Positions 51,016-60,088 of a stretch of DNA of 64,000 nt are shown here, piece by piece. How positions within the stretch are numbered: position 1 is the stretch's first letter; each line of letters begins with the position of its first letter. Where the stretch lies: contig NZ_CP121687.1 of assembly GCF_038396635.1 (NCBI RefSeq), positions 186,001 to 250,000 on the forward strand, written 5' to 3'. Position numbers and translations under genes: made by a program. Source of the stretch: Defluviitalea saccharophila. GTDB lineage: Bacteria; Bacillota; Clostridia; Lachnospirales; Defluviitaleaceae. Below the pieces are notes generated by a model. The model searched no databases, was not told the origin of the DNA, and saw only the letters and a list, made by a program, of their open reading frames with translations.

Positions 51016-53238
51016 TTGAACAGGGGGCGTGTATTAAGGATCACACTGATTATTCTTTCCTTTGCATTGACTTGCGCTGCCGTTTTTACAGGGGAATATT
51101 TTCAAACAATAGAAGACATCAAAGTAGGCTCCATCGCTCCAAAACGTTTTACTTCACCAAGAGAAATAGAAAATAAATTGGCTACAGAGAAAAAGAGGGA
51201 ACAAATAAGAAATGAAATTGAACCCTTATATAAGCAGGAACCGCAAATTGAAAAACAGGCAGAAACTAGAATAGAGCTGCTATTTAATAAGGTCGAGGAC
51301 ATACAAGAATATTTAGCCGATCAAAAAGAAGCGGATAATCAACAAAAGCTTCATTTGACAGATGAATTAACTGAAGAAGAAAGACAAAATATTGTTAAGG
51401 AAACAGAAGACTTTAAGCAAGAATCCGCTGCTGAACAAATAAAAATTTTACAGAAGCAGTCGCCAATTTCTTTATCTGATGCACAGTTAGAACTACTTGT
51501 TCAAATGGATTCAAAGAAGCTTGAGGAAATAAAAAGATATTGCTTGGAGATTACTCAGTCTACCTTTAGCATGGGAATCAGAGAAGAAGCAAAAACGAAA
51601 ATTATTTTAGATGTTAAGGAACAGTTTGAAAGTCTTAACTTAGAGCCAGAAATTCAAACCTTAGGATATGATATCGTATCCTCTGTCATTCAGCCCAATA
51701 TGAGTATTGACGAGAGTGCAACTCAAAAAATGCTTGAAGAAAGATTGTCCCAAGTCAGACCTGTAATTATTCTTCCGGGGCAGAAAATAGTTGATGAAGG
51801 AGAAATTATTACTGAAGAAGCGTATCAAATATTAGAGAGTCTTGGCTTTATCAAGAAGGATTTTAAAGAAGAATCCGTGAGATATATTGGGGCAATATTG
51901 CTTATATGTTTGCTTCTAAGCTTTATCTATATTTATATTTGGATATTTAACAAATCTATTATGGACAGCAAAAAAGAAATGCTTTTATTATGTTCAATAT
52001 ATTCGATCAATATTCTTATGATTAGGTTTATGGCACCTTTGCATTTTTCCTGGATTCCTATCCCTATTGCAGGAATGCTTCTATCCATTCTTTTGGATAT
52101 AAGATTAGGAATTCTATTTAATGGTGGTATTACGATTATTGGCGCTTTAATGAATAAAGAAAGCTTAGACTTTATAATATTTTTCTTAATAGTAGGAACC
52201 TTCTTTTCTATCTTAGTAATGAATACCTATAAGAGAAATCGCATTTTATGGGTAGGTATTTTGGCAGGATTATTAAATGGTATCACCATAATTAGTTTGG
52301 AGCAGTTTTTAAATGGGGCAGATACAATTAATATACTTTCTCATAGTCTATATGCTTTTATAAGCGGCGTATTATCGGTAATTATTACGGTTGGAAGCTT
52401 ACCTTTCTGGGAAGTGGCTTTTGATGTGGTGACACCGATTAAATTGCTTGAATTAACGAATCCAGAACAGCCTTTGTTAAAAAGACTTTTAATAGAAGCT
52501 CCAGGAACGTATTATCATAGCTTAATTGTTGCAAACTTGGCAGAAACCGCAGCAGCAGATATCGAAGCCAATTCACTTCTTGCCAGAGTAGGGGGCTATT
52601 ACCACGATATAGGGAAGATTGTGTATCCTCAATATTTTAAAGAAAATCAGGTTTTGGACAACCCTCACGATTATATGGAACCTTCTGTAAGTGCTAAAAT
52701 CATACATCAGCATGTCTCAAATGGTTTAAAGATTGCTGCGGAATATAAATTGCCAAGAGCTGTAAAAGATATGATTGCACAGCATCATGGAACAACCTTT
52801 ACCCAATATTTTTATTATAAAGCTGCTAAGATCAATTCAGCTGAATCGATTTCAAAAGAAGAATTTTGTTATGAAGGGCCTATTCCTCAATCCAAGGAAG
52901 CTGCATTAATTATGTTGGCGGACACTGTAGAAGCAGCGGTACGGTCTATGAATCCCCATGAAAAAATCACTGACAAAACTGAGCAGCTAGTTAGAAAGCT
53001 CATTAAAAGTAAATTGGATGATGGACAGTTGGATGACAGCAATCTTACAATAAAAGACTTAGAAAAAATTGTACAAGCATTTATGAAAGTTTTTAATGGA
53101 ATGTATCATGAAAGAATTAAATATCCTGATGGGACGGAGGATCAAAATAATGAAGATTTGGATGGAAAACAACACATCGTTTCAGTTAAGCGAGAAAATG
53201 AATCAATTAATAGAGGAGATCATAGTACAAGCGCTTAA
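51016..53238 (+). CDS. pgpH: PgpH-type HD phosphodiesterase (cyclic di-AMP hydrolase family)
   Basis: A 740-residue membrane protein. One N-terminal helix (RITLIILSFALTCAAVFTG) is followed by a large glutamate-rich extracytoplasmic domain (7TMR-HDED type, about 40-285), seven helices (about 290-475) and a cytoplasmic HD domain with YYHSLIVANLAE, GGYYHDIGKI, HQHVSNGL and QHHGTTF. Homologues hydrolyse cyclic di-AMP, which controls potassium and osmotic balance. The start is TTG after AAGGAGGA. The 3' end overlaps ybeY by 89 bases. Confidence 0.88.
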   Translation: MNRGRVLRITLIILSFALTCAAVFTGEYFQTIEDIKVGSIAPKRFTSPREIENKLATEKKREQIRNEIEPLYKQEPQIEKQAETRIELLFNKVEDIQEYLADQKEADNQQKLHLTDELTEEERQNIVKETEDFKQESAAEQIKILQKQSPISLSDAQLELLVQMDSKKLEEIKRYCLEITQSTFSMGIREEAKTKIILDVKEQFESLNLEPEIQTLGYDIVSSVIQPNMSIDESATQKMLEERLSQVRPVIILPGQKIVDEGEIITEEAYQILESLGFIKKDFKEESVRYIGAILLICLLLSFIYIYIWIFNKSIMDSKKEMLLLCSIYSINILMIRFMAPLHFSWIPIPIAGMLLSILLDIRLGILFNGGITIIGALMNKESLDFIIFFLIVGTFFSILVMNTYKRNRILWVGILAGLLNGITIISLEQFLNGADTINILSHSLYAFISGVLSVIITVGSLPFWEVAFDVVTPIKLLELTNPEQPLLKRLLIEAPGTYYHSLIVANLAETAAADIEANSLLARVGGYYHDIGKIVYPQYFKENQVLDNPHDYMEPSVSAKIIHQHVSNGLKIAAEYKLPRAVKDMIAQHHGTTFTQYFYYKAAKINSAESISKEEFCYEGPIPQSKEAALIMLADTVEAAVRSMNPHEKITDKTEQLVRKLIKSKLDDGQLDDSNLTIKDLEKIVQAFMKVFNGMYHERIKYPDGTEDQNNEDLDGKQHIVSVKRENESINRGDHSTSA

Positions 53239-53659
53239 GGAAGAAAACTACCCACTTAATGTTGAGGTAAGCATTACTTTTGTAGATAATAATGAAATAC
53301 AAGCTATTAATAAGGAATATAGAAATATTGATCAACCTACGGATGTTCTTTCCTTTCCTCTATTAGAATTTGAAGATTCAGTGATTGGGGATAATGATTC
53401 ATTTTCTTTAGAAGATTTAGAAGAATATTTAAATCCCGAAACTGGAGATTTGATGCTTGGAGATATTATTATTTCAATTGATAAAGCCATTGAACAGGCT
53501 AAAGAATATAACCATTCTCTCGAAAGGGAAATAGGTTTTTTAGTATCCCATAGCATGTTTCATTTAATGGGTTATGACCATATGGAAGAAGATGAGGAAA
53601 AAGTAATGTTTGAAAAGCAGGAGAAGGTATTACAGACTGTGGGACTCAGCAGATCATAA
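53150..53659 (+). CDS. ybeY: Endoribonuclease YbeY
   Basis: A 169-residue zinc-dependent RNase for 16S rRNA 3' processing and 70S quality control. The metal motif is HSMFHLMGYDH with the upstream arginine-containing PTDVLSFPLLE. An insertion of acidic residues (about 80-105) is usual in clostridial forms. I start at the ATG nine bases after GGAGG, which gives an 89-base overlap with the HD gene. A second in-frame ATG four codons on is also possible. Confidence 0.93.
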   Translation: MKIWMENNTSFQLSEKMNQLIEEIIVQALKEENYPLNVEVSITFVDNNEIQAINKEYRNIDQPTDVLSFPLLEFEDSVIGDNDSFSLEDLEEYLNPETGDLMLGDIIISIDKAIEQAKEYNHSLEREIGFLVSHSMFHLMGYDHMEEDEEKVMFEKQEKVLQTVGLSRS

Positions 53660-53678
53660 TAAGTATTGGGGGAATAGA

Positions 53679-54791
53679 ATGAAAAAGTATCCATTTTTCA
53701 TATTTATTATTGTAATATCTTTTATGTTATTTTTAATTGCCGGCTGTAGTAATAAAACTTCATTGAACACCCTGGATGAGCAAACATCCGAATTAATAGA
53801 AGAGAACACTTCTTTTGAAGAAGAGGAATTCTCTACAGAAGGAAAAGCAATAAATCCCTTGACAGGACTATGGATTGATGAAGAAGCAGCAAAAAGAAGA
53901 CCGGTAGCAGTCATGATTAACAATTTAAAAAAGGCTCTTCCGCAAAGCGGTATATTTCAAGCGGATATTATTTATGAAACCTTAGTAGAGGGCGAAATTA
54001 CAAGATTAATGGCAATATTTCAAGACTTCAATGCTGCAAAAATAGGACCTGTTCGCAGTGCAAGGCATTATTATTTAGACTTTGCCCTAGATCATGATGC
54101 AATATATGTACACTACGGACGAAGTCCTCAGGCAGAAAAAGCCTTTAAAGAATTGAATGTTGATCATTTAGAAGGTTTGTCTTATTTGGATGAAATAATG
54201 TTTTGGAGAGATCCTGAAAGATATAATAAGCCGGGAATGAAAGAGCACAGCGCCTATACTAATGCCGAGAAAATTTTAAATGCATGGGATATGGTAGGCT
54301 ATGAAAAAGAAAAAAAGAGCGATTTTAAACCCGTTTTTCACTTTGCTGAAGAAGAAATTATACTTGAAAAAGGTCAACCGGCCATTGATGTGATTTTACC
54401 TTTTTCAAGTTATCAAATCTCCGAGTTTCGTTTTGATGAGGGCAGCCACATGTATAAAAGATATCAATTCGGAGAACCTCATATTGATATTGAAAATAAT
54501 GAACAATTAGCCGTCAAGAATATTATTGTACAATTTGCGGAAATATACCCTATTCCTAAAGATACTGCTGGGCGAAAAGAAGTGGAGTTAGTAGGCAAAG
54601 GAGAAGGGCTATATATTACCAATGGAAAGGCAGTACCCATTTCATGGTCTAAAAAATCTCATTTCTCTCCAACATCTTTCTTTAATGAAAATGGGGATGT
54701 TTTAAAAATGAATAAAGGGAAAACATGGGTATGTGTTTTTCCAAAAAATAAAGACATAGAACTTCACGCCTCACAAGAAATGGAGGAATAA
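53679..54791 (+). CDS. DUF3048 lipoprotein (YerB-like)
   Basis: A 370-residue lipoprotein. The signal peptide ends with a lipobox, LIAGCS (Cys at about 22). After an acidic linker comes DUF3048: NPLTGLWIDEEAAKRRPVAV, MINNLKKALPQSG, DIIYETLVEGEITRLMAIF, IGPVRSARHYYLDFA and YVHYGRSPQAEKA; the end shows KGKTWVCVFPKN. Function unknown; the Bacillus homologue is YerB. It takes the place where dgkA is often found between ybeY and cdd. The cdd start lies two bases after its stop. Confidence 0.88.
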   Translation: MKKYPFFIFIIVISFMLFLIAGCSNKTSLNTLDEQTSELIEENTSFEEEEFSTEGKAINPLTGLWIDEEAAKRRPVAVMINNLKKALPQSGIFQADIIYETLVEGEITRLMAIFQDFNAAKIGPVRSARHYYLDFALDHDAIYVHYGRSPQAEKAFKELNVDHLEGLSYLDEIMFWRDPERYNKPGMKEHSAYTNAEKILNAWDMVGYEKEKKSDFKPVFHFAEEEIILEKGQPAIDVILPFSSYQISEFRFDEGSHMYKRYQFGEPHIDIENNEQLAVKNIIVQFAEIYPIPKDTAGRKEVELVGKGEGLYITNGKAVPISWSKKSHFSPTSFFNENGDVLKMNKGKTWVCVFPKNKDIELHASQEMEE

Positions 54792-54793
54792 AT

Positions 54794-55186
54794 ATGGATT
54801 ATGGCGAATTAATTAAAAAAGCTGAAGAAGCTAAGGAAAATGCTTATGTTCCATATTCCAATTTTAAAGTTGGAGCAGCAGTTTTAACCGATAAAGGGGA
54901 AGTCTATACAGGCTGCAATGTAGAAAATGCCTCCTATGGTGCAAGCAATTGTGCTGAAAGAACAGCAATTTTTAAAGCCGTATCCGAAGGAGAAAAGAAA
55001 TTTAAAGCCATTGCCATCGTAAGTAGTTCAGGGGATTTTACATATCCCTGTGGAATTTGCAGACAGGTTATTGTAGAATTTATGAGGGATGGAGAAATTA
55101 TATTAGGGAATAGCAAAGGGGAATACAGGGTTTATAGAACCGAGGAGATATTACCTTTTGCTTTTACCGGAAAAGATATAAAGTAA
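54794..55186 (+). CDS. cdd: Cytidine deaminase
   Basis: A 130-residue homotetrameric enzyme for pyrimidine salvage, deaminating cytidine and deoxycytidine. Zinc is bound by GASNCAERTAIFKA (with the catalytic Glu) and YPCGICRQV. The N-terminal YVPYSNFKVGAAVLTD is typical. The ATG follows TGGAGGA. Its place between ybeY and era is conserved in Firmicutes. A terminator follows. Confidence 0.95.
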   Translation: MDYGELIKKAEEAKENAYVPYSNFKVGAAVLTDKGEVYTGCNVENASYGASNCAERTAIFKAVSEGEKKFKAIAIVSSSGDFTYPCGICRQVIVEFMRDGEIILGNSKGEYRVYRTEEILPFAFTGKDIK

Positions 55187-55213
55187 AAAGCTCTGCCAAG
55201 GCAGGGCTTTTTA
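55187..55213. terminator. Terminator between convergent cdd and cotJC
   Basis: AAAAGCTCTGCC pairs with GGCAGGGCTTTT around AA with one G-U pair, followed by T on the + strand. A-rich sequence on the other side lets it serve the minus strand too. Confidence 0.8.
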
Positions 55214-55783
55214 AAAGAATTTTTTAGAATCTTGATATTCTTGAACGATTCTTAATGCTTCTCCAAATCTTTGGAAGTGGACAACTTCTCTTTGACGAAG
55301 GAATCTCAGGGCATCAATTACTCCAGGATCATCGCTGATATTGATTAAATGTTCATATGTGGCTCTGGCTTTTTGTTCGGCAGCCATATTTTCATGGAGA
55401 TTAGCGATAGGGTCTCCCTTTGCATTAAAATATGTTGCAGTAAAAGGAACCCCTGCTGCATTATGAGGGTATACGTCAAGGCCATGGTTGACATAGTGTG
55501 CTTCGAAAGGAGTCCCGATTATTTTGGATTCAGGAATATCTTTAGTGAGCTGATAAACGATAGTTCCAATCATCTCCCAGTGAGCTAGTTCCTCGGTGCC
55601 TATGTCCGTAAGTATAGCCTTAGCCTGATTCGTTGGCATTGCCCATCTTTGAGTAAGATATCTTAGAGAAGCCGCCAATTCTCCATCTGCACCGCCAAAT
55701 TGTTCTATAATCATAGCTGCAAGAGTAGGATTGCAGGTAGTGACTTTAACCGGATATTCTAATTTCTTTTCATAAATCCACAT
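55211..55783 (-). CDS. cotJC: Spore coat protein CotJC (manganese catalase family)
   Basis: A 190-residue ferritin-like four-helix protein homologous to manganese catalase. Metal-site residues appear in LAASLRYLTQRW, GTEELAHWEMIGT and MAAEQKARATYEHL, with REVVHFQRFGEAL near the end. In Bacillus, CotJC is a spore coat component and may detoxify peroxide. It is the last gene of the cotJABC operon and overlaps cotJB by 25 bases. Confidence 0.93.
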   Translation of the reverse strand: MWIYEKKLEYPVKVTTCNPTLAAMIIEQFGGADGELAASLRYLTQRWAMPTNQAKAILTDIGTEELAHWEMIGTIVYQLTKDIPESKIIGTPFEAHYVNHGLDVYPHNAAGVPFTATYFNAKGDPIANLHENMAAEQKARATYEHLINISDDPGVIDALRFLRQREVVHFQRFGEALRIVQEYQDSKKFF

Positions 55784-56058
55784 GGCATATCCTCCTTACA
55801 AGTATAATCATCTTCCCATGGCCAGGGAGATTCAATCCATTGCCAAGGATATTGGCTCGGTGCATTGCCAAAGTTAGTTAAAGGACCATATTGGCGTTCA
55901 TACATCATTTTTAGATTCATTAATTCCTGTGTAAGTTTATTATAATCCATGAGGGCTTGCTGATGGGTGGGGTGTGTATTTAAGTATAAATTAATGTCAA
56001 TTACTGCAAATTCCACTTCTTGGATTCTTCGCATTAATTGCTCACGATTTATATCCAT
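55759..56058 (-). CDS. cotJB: Spore coat protein CotJB
   Basis: A 99-residue coat protein. Typical elements are MRRIQEVEFAVIDINLYLNT, HPTHQQALMDYNKLTQEL and the C-terminal WIESPWPWE. It starts at the ATG preceded by GGAGGTCAACC on the coding strand; a longer frame reading into the end of cotJA is not needed. It interacts with CotJA and CotJC in spore coat assembly. Confidence 0.9.
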   Translation of the reverse strand: MDINREQLMRRIQEVEFAVIDINLYLNTHPTHQQALMDYNKLTQELMNLKMMYERQYGPLTNFGNAPSQYPWQWIESPWPWEDDYTCKEDMPCGFMKRN

Positions 56059-56071
56059 AGGTTGACCTCCT

Positions 56072-56263
56072 TCACTTATTCCTTCTATCATAGGGTTGAT
56101 AAAGATTAGCAAACAGAGTTCCTTTTTTTAAAGCTTCATCTAATGGAAATAAGCGTTCATAAGGTTGATCGGGGATATAAGCCCTAGCCAATTTAATATC
56201 TTTAGGCATATACATAGGCATGGGAATATGTTTAGGCATATGCTTAGGATTAGGCATATTCAT
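56072..56263 (-). CDS. cotJA: Spore coat protein CotJA
   Basis: A 63-residue coat-associated protein. A methionine- and proline-rich start (MPNPKHMPKHIPMPMYMP) leads to the conserved ARAYIPDQPYERLFPLDEAL and GTLFANLYQPYD. AAAGGAGTG lies upstream. It heads the inverted cotJ operon. The region before it probably holds a sporulation promoter, but I could not pick out a convincing sigma-E or sigma-K match. Confidence 0.9.
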   Translation of the reverse strand: MNMPNPKHMPKHIPMPMYMPKDIKLARAYIPDQPYERLFPLDEALKKGTLFANLYQPYDRRNK

Positions 56264-56465
56264 TCTACATGCACTCCTTTAAAGTTATTTTCTATATATC
56301 TTATACATATATGGTAAAAAATGTGAGAGAACATGCCACATCTTTTATTCAGTACAAAGATCTTATTTTCACTATCAGACCAAAGAATATATAATAAATT
56401 TAAAATGCTATTTAAAAAAGTATATAAGCCATACTATAGATATAGGCAAAAGAGGAGGAATTTAC

Positions 56466-57371
56466 ATGAAATCAGAGTTTCGTTCAGGATTTGTAACACT
56501 TATAGGAAGACCTAATGTAGGAAAGTCCACCCTAATGAATCAGCTCGTAGGGGAGAAAATCGCTATAATGTCCGATAAGCCCCAAACGACCAGAAATAGA
56601 ATTCAAAGTATTTTGACGAAAGAAGATTTTCAGGTGGTGTTTATTGATACGCCAGGTATTCATAAACCAAAACATAAGTTAGGGCGTTACATGGTAAAAG
56701 TGGCAGAAACCACATTAAACGAAGTAGACATTGTGCTTATGCTGGTAGAACCGACTACAACTATAGGACAAGGAGACCGTATTGTTCTTGCTGCACTTGA
56801 GAATGTCAAAACTCCTGTAATTTTAGTGATTAACAAAATTGATACCATAGAGAAACAAGCGCTCTTAGAAGTAATTGACTCTTATAAAGATGCCTATAAC
56901 TTCGCTGAAATCATTCCTATTTCAGCGTATACTGGTGAAAATTGTGATAGACTTCTTGAAGTCATTCGCGAAAGGCTTCCGGAAGGGCCGCAGTATTTTC
57001 CTGCTGATATGATTACCGATCAGCCTGAAAAACAATTGGTAGGAGAATTGATCAGGGAGAAAGCCTTGCATTTACTGCAGCAAGAAATACCCCATGGCAT
57101 TGCAGTTGAGATTGAGAGTATGAAAAGCAGAGAAGGCCAGGACATTATTGATATCAATGCAGTGATATATTGTGAAAGAGATTCTCATAAAGCCATTATT
57201 ATTGGAAAACAGGGCTCAATGTTAAAGCAAATTGGCAGCAGATCGAGAAGAGATATAGAAAGATTATTAGGTTCTAAAGTATTTTTGGACATATGGGTAA
57301 AAGTAAAAAAGAATTGGAGAGATGACGACTTCATCTTAAAAAATTTCGGGTTCGATCCAAAATCTATTTGA
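56466..57371 (+). CDS. era: GTPase Era
   Basis: A 301-residue ribosome-assembly GTPase. G motifs are GRPNVGKST (G1), DTPGIH (G3), NKID (G4) and ISAYTG (G5), followed by a KH domain with AIIIGKQGSMLKQIGSRSR that binds the 3' end of 16S rRNA. It starts at the ATG after AGAGGAGG. The divergent cotJ operon separates it from its usual neighbour cdd; 200 bases lie between cotJA and era without another gene. Confidence 0.97.
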   Translation: MKSEFRSGFVTLIGRPNVGKSTLMNQLVGEKIAIMSDKPQTTRNRIQSILTKEDFQVVFIDTPGIHKPKHKLGRYMVKVAETTLNEVDIVLMLVEPTTTIGQGDRIVLAALENVKTPVILVINKIDTIEKQALLEVIDSYKDAYNFAEIIPISAYTGENCDRLLEVIRERLPEGPQYFPADMITDQPEKQLVGELIREKALHLLQQEIPHGIAVEIESMKSREGQDIIDINAVIYCERDSHKAIIIGKQGSMLKQIGSRSRRDIERLLGSKVFLDIWVKVKKNWRDDDFILKNFGFDPKSI

Positions 57372-57429
57372 AAAAGAATAGTCTCTATATTACAATAAAA
57401 TCGTAGACGCAATAAAGTGGGGTGAGAAA

Positions 57430-58785
57430 ATGGAGCAGACAAATTTGTTGGATGAGATTAAAAATTTAATTCAGAATTCAGATAATAAGGAACTAATTTA
57501 TAGGATAGAGGAACTTCATCCAGCTGATATCGCAGAGATTCTGCTCGATTTAGATGAGCAAGAGCAGAAGTATTTATTTAAGCTGTTACCCCATGACACA
57601 GCAGCAGAAGTTTTAAATGAAGTAGATGGAGATACTTTTGCAGCAATTCTCGAAAATTTGACTGCAGAAAAAACTACAGAAATTCTTGATGAAATGTCAT
57701 TAGACGATGTTGCGGATATTCTTGGAGAGTTATCTGAAAGTGAACAGACAAAAATCATTGAATTATTCGATCATGAAGATGCTGCAGATATTCGCGACTT
57801 GATGCATTATAGCGAAGATACTGCCGGTGGTATCATGACCACCGAATTCGTATCCGTTAGAGAAGATATGACCATCAGTCAAGCAATAGAAGAACTGCGA
57901 AGTATGGAAAGTGAAGCAGAAACGATCTATTATGTCTATGTTACAGATTATATCGGTACATTAGTAGGCGTCTTATCTCTTAGAGATATTATAATGAGCA
58001 ATCCGAATCGTTTGGTCTCTGAGGTTATGCAAAGCAATGTGATCTATGTAAACGTCCATATGGACCAGGAAGAAGTTGCCAAGGCGGTTGCAAAATATGA
58101 CTTGCTTGCTATTCCTGTTGTGGATAATGAAACCATTCTTCAAGGGATCATTACAGTAGACGACATTTTGGACGTTATCGAAGAAGAAGCAACTGAGGAC
58201 ATTTTTAGGATTGCAGGTACCGGTGAAATTGAATACGATGAAAATGACAGTACAGCAAGTCATTTATGGTCTTCCGTAAAATCAAGACTTCCATGGCTGA
58301 TGATTACATTGGCAGGAAGTTTTGTTACCGGAGCAGTTATTACAGGCTTTGAAGGTCAAATCAGTCAAAATGCCGCTTTAGTAAAATTTATGCCGGCTTT
58401 AACGGGAATGGGCGGGAATATAGGAACCCAATCCTCTACATTGACCGTAAGAGGAATAGCAACCGGAAGAATTAACAGTAAAGAAATTTCTAAAAATCTA
58501 TTCAGAGAAGGTCTAGTTGGGATTTTTATTGGAGCTATTTGTGGTATTGCAACGAGTCTCGTTGCTGGACTGGCTTTTGGCCAACCCCAATTAGGACCGG
58601 TTGTAGGTTTCTCAATGGCTGCTAATATGTTAACGGCTTCTACTATTGGAACATTGGCTCCGTTGATTTTTAAGAACATCGGCATTGATCCCGCTGTTGC
58701 TTCAGCACCTTTTATTTCTACAACAATTGATATTACAGGAAATATCATTTATTTTACATTAGTAAAATTAATGACAGGAATTTAA
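57430..58785 (+). CDS. mgtE: Magnesium transporter MgtE
   Basis: A 451-residue magnesium channel. The N domain (about 1-125) is full of acidic helical repeats (ELHPADIAEILLDLDE, LDEMSLDDVADILGEL). Two CBS domains (about 130-255) close the pore at high Mg2+. The membrane part has five helices with the conserved TGMGGNIGTQSSTLTVRG. The ATG follows GTGGGGTGAG. It is inserted between era and yqzL-recO, which are usually adjacent. Confidence 0.95.
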   Translation: MEQTNLLDEIKNLIQNSDNKELIYRIEELHPADIAEILLDLDEQEQKYLFKLLPHDTAAEVLNEVDGDTFAAILENLTAEKTTEILDEMSLDDVADILGELSESEQTKIIELFDHEDAADIRDLMHYSEDTAGGIMTTEFVSVREDMTISQAIEELRSMESEAETIYYVYVTDYIGTLVGVLSLRDIIMSNPNRLVSEVMQSNVIYVNVHMDQEEVAKAVAKYDLLAIPVVDNETILQGIITVDDILDVIEEEATEDIFRIAGTGEIEYDENDSTASHLWSSVKSRLPWLMITLAGSFVTGAVITGFEGQISQNAALVKFMPALTGMGGNIGTQSSTLTVRGIATGRINSKEISKNLFREGLVGIFIGAICGIATSLVAGLAFGQPQLGPVVGFSMAANMLTASTIGTLAPLIFKNIGIDPAVASAPFISTTIDITGNIIYFTLVKLMTGI

Positions 58786-58888
58786 AAGCTTTTTGTCAAG
58801 GGATGTAACACTGGTAAGTTTTTTGCAGTATATAAACTAGCTAAAAGGAGACCCTAATGATATAAATTCAAGAATAGGGGGACTCGGT

Positions 58889-59050
58889 ATGCTTGAAAAA
58901 ATTTTTTGGGATGTTTTTCAAAAAACAGGAAATATAGAGGCTTATCTTGCATTAAAAGAATGTAGCCATTGTAAAACAGAGGCCTCTAAAGAATTATTTC
59001 CTGAAACAGAAAAACTAAAAAGTGAAAAAAAGATAAAGAAAGATGAATGA
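58889..59050 (+). CDS. yqzL: YqzL-like small protein
   Basis: A 53-residue frame starting MLEKIFWDVFQKTGNIEAYL, which matches the YqzL pattern (short aromatic start, TGNIEAYL, then KE). The rest (ECSHCKTEASKELFPETEKL and a lysine-rich end) is more variable and includes a CxxC pair. In Firmicutes yqzL lies just before recO, as here. GGGGGACTC is a weak ribosome site. It overlaps recO by eight bases. Function unknown. Confidence 0.8.
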   Translation: MLEKIFWDVFQKTGNIEAYLALKECSHCKTEASKELFPETEKLKSEKKIKKDE

Positions 59051-59804
59051 AATGGAGCATATTAAAACAAAAGGCATAGTCCTAAAGGAAATCAATGTAG
59101 GAGAAGCAGATAAAATCCTTAAAGTATTTACCAAACTAAAAGGTAAAATATCTGTCTCTGCAAAAGGCGCAAGAAAGAATAAAAGCCATCTGGCTGCCGG
59201 AACACAACTGTTTTCCTATTGTGACTTTTTTATATACCAAGGAAGGAATTATAATATTATTCAACAATTAGAGATTATTAATACATTTCACGGCATACGG
59301 GAAGACATAATCAAGCTGACGTATGCCTCCTATTTTTTTGAACTTCTTGATTCTGTGCTTGAAGAAGAGCAAGTCAATGAAAGTCTTCTTCTTCTTACTT
59401 TAAAGACCCTTTCTGTTTTAGAAAAAACAAATAGAAATCCGAGATTAATTGCAAAAATATATGAGTTAAGATTAATGGCTTCAATTGGTTATATGCCTGA
59501 AATTCTTCAGTGCGTAAGCTGTGGGGTTCAAGAAGATATTCACAGATTTAGCTCAAAACTTGGAGGCATTCTATGCAATAACTGCAGCAGCAAAGATCTT
59601 TATTCCCATAAGATGTCCCAAGGAACATGGTATACGCTTCAATACATATTATCTTCCGATTTATCTAATTTGTTTAAATTTAATTTGGATGATAAGATAT
59701 TGGAGGAATTAGACAGAATCACTCAGAGTTATTTATCCTATCACATAGAGAAAAAATTCAAAACTCTAGACTTTTTAAGGGAAATTCAAGATATTTATAA
59801 GTAA
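59043..59804 (+). CDS. recO: DNA repair protein RecO
   Basis: A 253-residue mediator that helps load RecA on SSB-coated DNA. The N-terminal OB fold has KTKGIVLKEINVGEADKIL, FTKLKGKISVSAKGARK and LAAGTQLFSYCDF. The four zinc cysteines lie in CVSCGV and CNNCSS (about residues 158-182). The start codon overlaps the end of yqzL; an ATG three codons further is also possible. Confidence 0.94.
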   Translation: MNEMEHIKTKGIVLKEINVGEADKILKVFTKLKGKISVSAKGARKNKSHLAAGTQLFSYCDFFIYQGRNYNIIQQLEIINTFHGIREDIIKLTYASYFFELLDSVLEEEQVNESLLLLTLKTLSVLEKTNRNPRLIAKIYELRLMASIGYMPEILQCVSCGVQEDIHRFSSKLGGILCNNCSSKDLYSHKMSQGTWYTLQYILSSDLSNLFKFNLDDKILEELDRITQSYLSYHIEKKFKTLDFLREIQDIYK

Positions 59805-59810
59805 TGTATA

Positions 59811-59839
59811 TTGACAAAACCTAAGTAATTTGTTAGATT
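59811..59839 (+). promoter_or_regulatory. Promoter of the glyS T-box transcript
   Basis: Perfect TTGACA and TAGATT with 17-bp spacing, beginning just after the recO stop. Confidence 0.7.
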
Positions 59840-59849
59840 AATTTTAATT

Positions 59850-60051
59850 TAATACCCTGCGATGAGAAAGAAGAGTAGCTAAATAGAGTTGTAAAGCGAG
59901 TCGGAGATGGTGGAAGCCCGATCAATATATTTAGTGAAGGGAGCTTTTGAGCAGATGCATTCAAAACAAGGTGGATGTTTTTACATCAAAAAGGGTGGAA
60001 CCGCGGAAGCACAGAGTCTTTCGTCCCTTATGGGATGAATGGCTTTTTTTT
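59850..60051 (+). promoter_or_regulatory. T-box leader of glyS (glycine)
   Basis: The T-box core AAGGGTGGAACCGCGGAA (59991-60008) is followed by a terminator stem (60016-60027 with 60032-60043) and eight T. Stem I can be drawn from CTGC (59857-59860) to GCAG (59951-59954), with the distal region GGAGATGGTGGAAGCCCG. The specifier after GTGAA reads GGG (59939-59941), or GGA one base on; both are glycine codons. Uncharged tRNA-Gly would bind and allow transcription of glyS. Confidence 0.93.
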
Positions 60052-60088
60052 ATTGCATAAAAATAATATAAAAGTGGAGGTAATAAAC

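Noticed and set aside
56333-56515. 60-codon + strand frame upstream of and into era
   Set aside because: It has no ribosome-binding site, reads out of frame into era and shows no recognisable protein features.
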